Shown in pieces: positions 54,611 through 64,000 of a stretch of DNA of 64,000 nucleotides. The notes below the pieces were generated by a model. It saw only the letters and a program-made list of their open reading frames with translations, was not told the origin of the DNA and did not search any database. Source of the stretch: Pipra filicauda (Eukaryota > Chordata > Aves > Passeriformes > Pipridae); the NCBI RefSeq assembly GCF_003945595.2, contig NW_024104528.1, forward strand, positions 124,001 to 188,000, given 5' to 3'. Numbering within the stretch: the first letter of the stretch is position 1; each line of letters opens with the position of its first letter. A program made the position numbers and the translations under genes.

Positions 54611-57600
54611 AGAGAAAAAAATTAAAACCACAGGGAGGATAGCAGTAACAGCCCACTCATCAGAGTCTCCTGTGAAAAGGACCATAGGAAAATGGGCCCA
54701 TTGGAAAAGGCCACCCCGATTCCGAAGCTTGTCTAGATCTGGGCTGAGACCAAGTGGTACCAAGCAGCAGAGATCTCTGAACCCCACCGTGGTGCACATG
54801 ATCTCAACCTCTGACCTTCATGAAAGCTGTTCTCAAGCCCTGAGCCAGCCAGGCCCCACACTGTGGATGGGTGACTCTTTCCAAAGTCTTCTCCCTGTTG
54901 TTTTTGGCCACAGCTTTGACAGGACAGCAGGACTGCAGAAAACTTCTTGTGCCAGCTCAGCTTCAAAGCAAGGAATGTCTTGTGGCCCTGATACCAAGTA
55001 CAATGCACTGCAGAGACTTCTGCAACAAGGCTGAGTAACACATGGTATAAACTGGGCATTAAGTCTCACCACGCAGCTATTTTACCTGGCCAGGAACCTC
55101 CACAGGGCTGATGATGCTGGTGCCCGTCCGTCTGCTTGCTATGCTCCTGGTGCTTCCCAGCAGCTCAGGGACCATGCTCATTTACCAGGTTAGAGCCTAC
55201 CTGGGTTTTTAGGGGTGCTAACTGAGATCTCTGGCAGCCTGACGGCAGCAGTGAGGATGCCCCTGCCAGAGGGGACCAGCAGCTGCCAGGTGGAAGGGGA
55301 TCAGAAATATTCTCCTTGGATATTTCAGTCTTTGAACCTCAGATGGAGGACTTTATCCAAGCTTCATTAATATCCCATTAAAAAAGACAAACATTCTCCA
55401 TTGTTAGGGCCAAGCTGAGTCAGTGCGCTCTGCTCTGGTGATGGCTATGGCCATAGCCCAGGCTACATATGTGTGTGGGGGATGGAGATGATGGGCTGTG
55501 ATACAGCAGCACCAACGCAGCCCATCACGAAGCTGGCTGGCTGTGGAGCATGCAGCAGCCCAGGCCTGCAGGCAGTGCAGAGGTCATCACTGAAGTGGCA
55601 GGGAGCCAAGGAGGTGACTGTGGATAATGCTGCAGAGCTGCCTGGAGACGGGAGATGGGAAGCTGGTGGTCAGAGCTGAGCTTGCGGGAGGCTCCAAGCA
55701 GCAGCAGCCAGGAGCTGAACGGTGACATGGGGAGATAAGGCTCTTGATGGATAGACCGCAGAAGGTTTGGAGGCTTTTGTTCTGCTTGGATAAGGAGTCA
55801 AATATTCACATAGATAAGTTTCAGAAATGCATCTGATCTGAAGTCTTTTTTGTGTAGGGCTGAAAATAGAACAAGAGAATTCCTCTGTGGCTTTCCTGGT
55901 TCCTGGGTTTTCCTTCACCAGCACCAGGCTGACCAGAGTTACCCATGCAAGCAAAGCAACAGCCAGGACAGCTCTAACAGGCAGACCCTCCCTGAACCTC
56001 AGGCATTCAACTGTGCCAAGATGCCAACCTTACTTACAGCCTGGGGCATAGGGGAGATGATCCTTTGCTTGGTTACTCTCTGTTCCTTGTCATCTTGGTC
56101 CACAGAGCTGCTATGGGTGGTTTAAAACACTGTGAAGGAAATGCCCTCGCTAACATTTGTGTGTATCTTAACATATTCGTTGGCACAGAGTTTATATAAC
56201 ATTGCCTGGCACCACTTCACTGGCAGAGTTATACCCACATGGAGCATCTCATTGTGTGCAAAGATCTGCAATAACCTGCTGATGAATGGCTGCTGGTGGC
56301 AAAGCCAGATAGCAGCACCGATGATCTTGGCAGACTCCTACCCTCCTTGCGCACCACACTTGGACCTAGCTGAGGGCTGCAGGCAGCACACCCAGGATGG
56401 CCAGCAATTATGTTCCAACTTTAAACTGCAGTGCTTGAGTGGAGTGCTTTTGGAGGGCGCATAATTTCCTTGGAAATAAATTAGAGTGCTGTACTGTACT
56501 CCAGTTTCCTTGTACCATAAGTTGTTTAAACAGTTTCTCATTATGCATTTCCCATTCAGACAAAAAACAGACCACAAAGCCCGAGGCACCAAGGCTGGTA
56601 GGAAAATGGAAATCCTGCTCCAAGTAGGCAGAGAGCAGCTCTCTGGCTCTGGGCAGGCGCTGGCAGACCCAGGAAAGATTTGGGGCAGGAAGGAGCAGCA
56701 GCAATTTCTGGCTCTGTAGAGACCTTTCAGGTTCACCTTTGAACAACTATGGCTCCCAGTCAGTTTTGCAGCATTTCTGTCTGAGCAATCCCCAACTTCG
56801 ACATGCCTTAGGGAGGACCCAGATCCAAACTCTGAGGGCACAGCAGCAGAGGGCTTCCAGCAAGCCAGAGAATCCACCCCATTTAGGGTCAGCTCATCTT
56901 CGCCTTCCCCCATGTCTCTCCCTGACCTTCCCAATTTGCTATTTATAGCTTTGCCCTAATGATCCCCCCCCATTCCACCCCCTAAATTTAACCTCTTCCT
57001 TGCCAAGTGGTGTTTGGAATTTACAGGAGAAAGTTGTTTATGTTAAATAGCTTTGTAATAGTTTCCTCCTCTGCCGCCTCCCTTCCTTCCCCAATAAAAG
57101 CCCTACAGCGTGCTTGGCAAAGCCTGTAAACAAAGGAGGGGTTTGGAGATCCAACCAGTTTTTGGTGAACCCAGTGGGGAAATAATGTCTCTTCTGAAGA
57201 ATGTTAAAGCCTGAACTCATAATAGTAGGAAACTAGTATCCACCCTAGGTAAGGAATTGCTTACTTGCAGCTACAGGGCATAAAATACAGATGTCCATGT
57301 AGTCATTGTTGGGTGCAGGGGGTTAACCCTGTGTGTTTTCCTCACTGGTCAAGATGGTGTTGATGGCAGAAAACCAATGTGTTTGTTAAGCTCCAAATAC
57401 TTGAAGTTGTGACAAGTGAGCAGGGAAAGGAGAACACAAAAAGGCAGCAGTGTTTTGAACTCACCTAGATTGATGAACAGAAGCACAAGGCAATGAAAAT
57501 CCATTAGCCTGACTGTTCCCTGCAGAGGAAAAACAGGCACACAAAATCCAATTCATTATTCTCTTTCTTATTTAATGCTAAGTAAGTCATTGAACTTTAC

Positions 57601-58629
57601 TACTTGATCTATCCATTTTCTTTAGTAGAAGGGCTGCAGGAAATCTTTCTCTTCTCAAAGGGGGTTTCAAGTTTCTCACCGATATCATGCAAAAAATACT
57701 TGGAGTGTATGACTAAAAAATAACTGCATTTCAAAGGGAGCTTGAGCCATGAAGATAAGGATAATTTTTCTCTTCTGAAGTGCAGAACCAAAGAGTGGAG
57801 GCCCCTGGGAGCTGGGAGCACCATTGTTCTTCTTCCAGGTCGTTATCTGGAGACAGGCCCTGTGATAGACTCTGATGAGGCCACGGGAAGGATTATCTGC
57901 TGGGAGTGCTAATGGCATGCATTTGACAACATCAACTGTTTAATTTATGAAGTGACTTGTAACGTAAAGGCAAAGCAATTCATACCATGCAACAGCCCAA
58001 ACACATCTGGTACAATTAAAAAGTATCCCATCAAAGCCCAGCCTGCTCTACAACCCCATTTACTTAGTTAAGGCCACGTAGAAATGTTCCACCTTCCTAA
58101 AAGGCAAAATCCTACTGGATTTTGTGCTGTGATGGCAGTGTTATATAATGAGAAATATATTAATGGAAACTATCCAGCACTGAAATCATTCCAGCCTTTT
58201 TATCACCACATTCCTTGCTCCCACATAAGTGAAGTGTGCAGGAATAAAAGCAGTTAAACATCATCCACCAGAAGACACACATGATGGGGATTGCTCACAA
58301 GCCCCTAACAGCTCAGTGGTGCCCATCACTGTTGGGATCCATATATAACTCTGGGCAAACAGAGCTGCTCTTCCTGGGGAATTATTTTTTCCACTGCTCA
58401 TGGCTTGGGGCCATATCACCCTCTTGCAGTTGGGGACAGTTCAGTGTTGTCACCCAGTACCTGAGTAGCTCATTCAGCTCCCCTGGTTCTGATCTCTGCC
58501 AAGAGTTGAGGAGTTTGTCCCATGCTCTTCACTGTGGTCTCATGGATAATCAGACTTAAATAATGTTTTTCTTCTATCGCAGGTGTATTTGTACAAAACT
58601 AAATTTATTTTAGTTTTTCACATGCAATG
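54611..58629. other. intergenic, no gene seen
   Basis: No gene, transposon or RNA gene is recognised. The 198-codon antisense frame at 56338-56934 has no recognisable product. AATAAA at about 57095 has no gene upstream to serve. Confidence 0.55.
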
Positions 58630-58660
58630 AGAAGCTTAATGACTTAGTCATTAAGCTTCT
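58630..58660. repeat. perfect 31-bp inverted repeat
   Basis: AGAAGCTTAATGAC (58630-58643) and its exact complement GTCATTAAGCTTCT (58647-58660) flank a 3-base TTA spacer. Each arm carries one HindIII-type AAGCTT and one TTAAT homeodomain-type core, and the centre TGACTTAGTCA resembles paired AP-1 half-sites. Confidence 0.95.
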
Positions 58661-61600
58661 GAATTGAATATTCAGATCAGCCTCTGAAGGGAGGGAAGGT
58701 GTGGGTGGCAAGTCTTCCTTTTCTCAAGCATGGTTCAGGCAAAATGATGGGCCAGAGGGTGCTGGTCTGAGCCTCACCTTCTGGAGCATCACCACTGGAC
58801 ATGAGATCTGTGATCACAGTGATGGATTCAAATCAGGGCTGCTACCAAAACAGATGATCTCTGCCCCATCACTCTGCATGTTTCCTATGACCCTCATGAA
58901 TTTGTTTGTTACCCATGTTCGTGCAACCTGTGTGGGTCAGCTGAAACAAATCTTGTCTGAAAGGGCTGGTTTTCAGCCAGAGGAGCCCATTGCCCACATG
59001 GTTGCAAAGGCAGCAGAGCCAGGGTGGGCAGCAGGACATGCAATGGGGAGTTGAGGGGAGGAGGATGCAAGCACCAGCCCTGGCTTGGATGGGCTGACGC
59101 TGAAAACCACAGACATGCACCTTCCCTGCTGACAGATAGCTGGTAACCACCTGGCAGTGAAACAGGAACAAAACCTCTCCTGTGGATGCTCTCAAGGTGG
59201 TTTAGAGCAGTGCTGTAACACCTGTTGTTACTGGCAATTACTGCAAGAGCAGCTGCCTTGTGCTCTGTATTAGGTAAAAGCTCCAAAAAGCTCAAGTATT
59301 TGACACAAGCTGTTTATGCTCCTGTGTCAGATCCGGTCTGGATGCACTGATAGCGTGGCTGTCCTAGTCTACTGATGGGAACCCGCCAGGGTACCAGCGA
59401 TGCTTAAGTCGGGGGGTGTGTCAGCAACAGGTCCCATCGCCCCCCCGCCTTCCCCTTGCCTCCGCCTCCCTAGCAGAGAGAGGGCAGCTCCTGCCAGGGG
59501 AGCATCCCACACTGCCCTGGTGTCCTAAGTGAGCTAATGGAGATTTTATTTGACGGCTCCCAAGTGAGTATTTAGGGGAAGAACAGATAAACAAAACACT
59601 TCTCGCTCAAGTCTTCAAGCAGGCAAACTGTGAAACAATGGGAGCTCTGTGGGACTCCCAGTTCACCTGCTCCAGTCCAACAGGAAGCACTCCTCCCTCC
59701 ACAGCACAATGGTGGGGTTGGCACTCACCTTTGTGCCTCAGGATACCTCTGGGGTCCCCTCTGACACTTGGGTGGGTGAGAGGGGTACACATTATACACC
59801 CGAATGGGAGCAGAGGGAGGTGACTGGGGGCACCGTGAGCTGTCCCTGGGGTGGCACTTGTCCATCAGCACGGCTTGCACAGGATGTGCAGTGGCATCTG
59901 TAACCCCTACTGGACCAGTCAGCACAGGGTTCTTCATCTGCACACGGAAACTTTAACTCTGAACAGTGTTCTCCCTTCCCCACTAGGAAATCCTGCCAGG
60001 GGCTTGTCTCAACTACTACTTCTTAACAAGAGGTCTTTAAATTTTGGACACAAAACACTGTTTAAATTTTACCACCTGGCAAATCTTTTGTCATGAGCTA
60101 TTGTGTTGTCCCTGCAATTGTTCCTATGGTGGCAGGGAACTCTGCAGTCCCCCTCTGAGGGAGGGCAGCTGACAGCCTTTGAGGGGGCTGCAGCACTCGT
60201 CTGGCCCTGCAAAATGACTTGTTGGTAGCTGTAACCCAGCAGCTTCTGAGATTTTGAGCTCTTTAGTGTCTCTGTTTGCCTCTTTGGTGCATACACTTAG
60301 ATCTGCCTTTCAAAGCATTGTGCCAATGAGCTTAAGACCAATTATCAAAATGATTTTGGTAGGAAGAAGCTAAATATCATGGCTTTGAGAGAGACATGGG
60401 GCCAGGCTTGCAAAGGTACATCACTGCTTAGAGACACACAACAGTGGCTAATGGCTAAAGCACTGACCTAGTAGAAAATCCTCATCTAATCTCATTAAGG
60501 ACAACAGGATTCAGTGCATTACACAGGATCAGAAGGGAAAGGCACACCATTACATCTGAGATGCTCTGCTAATCATGGCAATGGCAAAAGTCTGGGTAAG
60601 CTTCTGTTTTCTCCTTTAGGTTGTGAACCTGGAGGTCAAGACTGATTTTCTATTTGTCTGGGAATTTTGCACTCTGTTGCAGCTGGTATTAATAAATTTG
60701 AGCATCAATCCTGGAAGGAATGGGTATGCCCAAACCCAGACACTGATCAGCATGGTACTATTCATGTCTGGATGCAGACTGCTGCCAGGGTACGACCAAA
60801 AAACTTGTGCTGTTGGGTGCTAAGGCTGAGCATGCAAACATTGCCGTGAAAAAACCTGGAAGCTGAATGGGGCAGGGAATTAAAAAAAGACAGTTTGTGA
60901 AGCAAATGTGCCTGCCAAGCTGCCAGTTTTGGTGAACCAGGAAGCTGATCAGCAGTTCACACAACAAACCTGAACACTCTTCCATTTCCAGCACGATGGG
61001 CCCGATTCTGTCGCTGGTGTTTGCAGGACAGAGCGATGACTCAGGGCAGTGGCACAGTCAGCAGCAGCTTGCACCAGCATGCCCGGCACAGTGGGCACAC
61101 CCTCCAGCACCCACACGTCCCCCCCGCAGCACTGCCACCCCTGGAGGCCATGGGGCACCTCCTGCTTGGAACCACCCGAGAGGATGCTACTCGGAGGGAA
61201 GGGGGAGATGCTGAGGGGGTTGTTTGTGTCCTGGGAGCCGTGGTTGGCCAGGGAGCTGTGTGACTTTACATGGCTTAGAAGTTGCTCAGGTGTGCTTTAG
61301 TCTGCTGCTGTTACCCAAAAAGAGTAAGAAAAACTTTGAGGAATGTTTTTCGGGCATGTTTCAGCTGCCAGTCCCTTGGTGGCATGGTCCTGCATGGAGG
61401 GTGTCTTACCTCTCACACTTCTTAACCTGCGTTTCCACAATGCCTCTGCCTGGTGTTTCCCTATCCAATAAAAGGCAACACCTATAGCATGGACAAAGAT
61501 GTCCCAGTTTTTCTTTTTGCAATGACAATCCTGGGTTTGCTTACCAGCATCACCTTTTTTATCCTTTTCCCATCTTGCTCACTTTTTTCCAGCAGAGTTT

Positions 61601-61700
61601 GACAGCCTGAAGCTACTGATTTGCAGGGATAAATCACCTGCTGTTACCATGGGTCTGCTCCTCATGGATAGTCAGGCACACAAACATCTCAAAGAAAAAG
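58661..61700. other. intergenic, no gene seen
   Basis: GC-richer sequence with short overlapping open frames on both strands (for example near 58700-59300 and 59600-60000). None is supported by similarity or splice context. No transposon is recognised. Confidence 0.55.
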
Positions 61701-62700
61701 CATATTGATTTCTTCTGCGAGATGATGATCACAAATATTGTTGATCTTACATTATACGTGATTGTTTATATAAAGAGAAAGAATCTTTACTTCCTCCTGG
61801 GACGTTTGGGAATTTGGCAGGCTTTGAAAGCGAGTCAGTGGTGCATAGGGTAATGCTCCTTCAGGGGGAGTGTGCTTACTGCTATTGCAGGAGATCACAT
61901 CAGTGCTTTTGACACGATCAAACAGAAAGTTCCAGTTAAACAATGAGTTTTTAGGATGAAAAGTGAAACGTTAAGAAGGTGTGTACAACTCCATGAATTT
62001 ACTTCATTTGGTTCGTTGATGTGGTGGTAACAGAACTATTTTTAGGTATAATCCTTCAAACAGAACATGACTTCTCCTTTCTGATTAGTACAAAGCTGGC
62101 TGCTAGTCAAAGGATAATTATTTCCCAACACATCACCTAACACACACCAGCAAACAAAACACTCATTATTTGAGCTATCCAATATTAACTGTTGTTTAGC
62201 AGTTAACATTTTCTCGACAGCTTTAAACAGGACTAATTGCTCCAGCTTCATTAGCAGAGGTCATTTACTGTTGGTAACAATACTTTTCTGGAGATAGTCC
62301 CTGGATGAGATTAGATTATCAGGTCAAATTCTGCTCCCGGTGGCAATGATGCCTGACCGCATTTGGCCTCACGAAAGTCTGCTCTTTCAGTTCGTAGCTT
62401 CCCAATTTCCAGCCCTGCAGCTGATATATTACATAAAGGAAGTAAATGCACTCCACCAGACGGGAAATTACAATAAATTAGGAAAGCGTGCGGCACAAGA
62501 AAGGTTGGCAAAATAGCCATTTAAAAGTTATTAATAAAACCACAACCTCAGATAGGGTTTAGAGAAAAAAAAAATAAACCTGATAAAGAAGTTGTCCTTA
62601 TAGTTGAAAACACGTCAGCAAAGAGGGAAAGCAGTGTTTGGAGAAGAACCAGTGTGGCCTGCATCACAAACACCCAGCTGATGCTATCAAATGCTGCATC
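61701..62700. promoter_or_regulatory. AT-rich, homeodomain-motif-rich block, candidate conserved enhancer
   Basis: About 1 kb with few CpGs and many TAAT/ATTA cores, including TAATTA at 62115-62120, TAATTG at 62234-62239 and GAGATTAGATTATCAGG near 62310. It has no open frame of note and no repeat similarity. It reads like vertebrate developmental non-coding elements, but this is a judgement by eye. Confidence 0.3.
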
Positions 62701-64000
62701 TGCTACAGGCATGGTTCAGATCATAAGCCACTTTTTTTGCACATAGTTTCATGCTGATTGGAGCTACAGCCAGTGGATGCTGAGGGTTGCAGTCTTCAAG
62801 TGCAGCAAATTTGCAGGAGGGTTTCTGTGCAGCTCTCACAAGTGGGGAGTCCTTCTGCAGGGCCTTCAATAGCCTGCTGCACGTCTGAAACAGCCTCAAC
62901 TTTCCTGAGCACACGGAAAACTGAATCCAGGCTTTCAATCCAACATATTCCCATTTAAACATGTGGAGTGAAGCAGCCTTCTTTTCAGAAGTGCTGAGCA
63001 AACACTGCTTAGAGTGAGGCCGGCGCCTTTGAGAATCAGTCATCTTCCATATGGAAGTCTCAGGCATCCTTGCCAAATAATTTTGGTCCTGGCAGCCGCA
63101 GGACATTTTCTCTGAGTGGATTTCTGGTTTACCTGTGTCTCCCTTCCCTGCAGGCCTGTGGCTCTTTGCTGTTACTTTCCTGCCCATGTACGTGTGCAGC
63201 CACATGCCTACCACCTATACTTTCTGACTTGCAGCTCCAAGTGCTAATCCATGTCTGGTTTTTGTCAGAAAAAAATATTCATCGTGAGCATTTGACTCAT
63301 TGCCTCCAGAGTATTTCAGCTGCCCCACAACACTTTTCAGAGTATCCTTCTTCTCTGCAGAGAACAGCCTGTTCTGAGCATGATCCACAGCAAACTGCTC
63401 GCCAGCAGCCTCCAGTTCCTCGCACACGTGTGTGCCATATGTCCTGCTCTGTCCGCACCGTTACTGTGCCACTGCTTGTCTCACGCCGTGCAAGATGGAC
63501 TGGCATCCACCATCTGGGCTGCCAGGTGGATTACCTTAGCTGTCCATGAAGACACTCAATGTGTCAGCCTCCAGACTCTTCCAGCAGGTCCTCAGCTGGC
63601 AGAAATTCAACAGCAGACAAATCCTGACCGCCTTGCTGACAAAGCTGGCCCTTCTGAGGCCAATGGACTAAATTCATCCTACCTCAATGCCATTTCACTT
63701 GTCCAGGGGAAGCATCACCCAACACAGCTATTTGGCTGGAGAAGCCGAGCAAGTTATGGCCATAAATTTCTCACCTAAGTCAGACCCTTTTGAGGCAAAA
63801 TTTTCACCACTTTTTGAAGTCCAAGAACATAAGCGTTTGGGCGGTTAAAATTAAATATGTGAACTGATTTATGAGATGAAGAGCCAAGTCCATTAGATTG
63901 CCCTGCTCCATGCAGTAGGCACTGCGCTTCCCCAGGATCTGCCACCCTGCTAAGGATTAGGGCTTGGCAGCCACTGCAGCTCCCCGCTGGGCACTGGGGC
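62701..64000. other. intergenic to window end, no gene seen
   Basis: Overlapping open frames on both strands (62687-63214 minus, 63070-63549 plus) have no recognisable product. ADRB1, expected to the right from mammalian synteny, does not begin within the window. Confidence 0.5.
63361..63375. promoter_or_regulatory. perfect palindromic glucocorticoid-type response element
   Basis: AGAACAGCCTGTTCT is an exact match to AGAACAnnnTGTTCT, the ideal inverted repeat bound as a dimer by the glucocorticoid, androgen, progesterone and mineralocorticoid receptors. Which receptor, if any, binds cannot be told from the sequence. Confidence 0.6.

Noticed and set aside
56338..56934. 198-codon antisense open frame
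   Set aside because: No recognisable product, irregular composition, and overlapping open frames in other phases. It is most likely chance.
62687..63214. 175-codon antisense frame overlapping a 159-codon sense frame at 63070-63549
   Set aside because: Both strands are open in the same stretch, which points to composition rather than coding. Neither product is recognisable.

Overview
The window is vertebrate nuclear DNA from a bird. Bird origin rests on CR1 non-LTR retrotransposon pieces at about 1415-1490, 2217-2475 and 42884-43690 (the last ends in the CR1 octamer repeat), and on a solo LTR at about 566-1120 whose sequence resembles avian endogenous retrovirus LTRs. I cannot fix the order or species.

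The one protein-coding gene supported is CCDC186 (C10orf118 in human; CCCP-1 in C. elegans) on the + strand. A CpG-island promoter (about 2490-3330) and a probable non-coding first exon ending at 2766 are followed by a 13.6 kb first intron. Fifteen coding exons then lie between 16419 and 34993. Joined with GT-AG introns and consistent phases, they sum to exactly 2736 nt, or 911 codons plus a stop. The protein is a long coiled-coil, golgin-like trans-Golgi factor of the RAB2/EARP dense-core vesicle pathway. A long 3' UTR runs to a distal poly(A) signal at 38732-38737.

Layout: 1-2490 is upstream flank with three retroelement remnants; 2490-3330 is the promoter, with a short upstream ORF and several tracts prone to unusual DNA structure; 2767-16349 is intron 1; 16350-38760 is the coding exons, introns and 3' UTR; 38760-64000 is about 25 kb with no gene I can support. 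That last part holds one CR1 copy, two striking palindromes, one perfect glucocorticoid-type response element and AT-rich blocks that look like candidate enhancers. In mammals CCDC186 lies between TDRD1 (beyond its 5' end) and ADRB1 (beyond its 3' end). I see neither here. If synteny holds, ADRB1 should lie to the right of the window and this interval could hold distal control elements for either gene.

I found no CRISPR array, operon, prophage, tRNA, rRNA or other new multi-gene system. The items most worth checking are in the promoter (uORF, Z-DNA-type tract, G4 repeat), in CCDC186 splicing and composition (exons 10 and 12), and in the downstream regulatory-looking sites.
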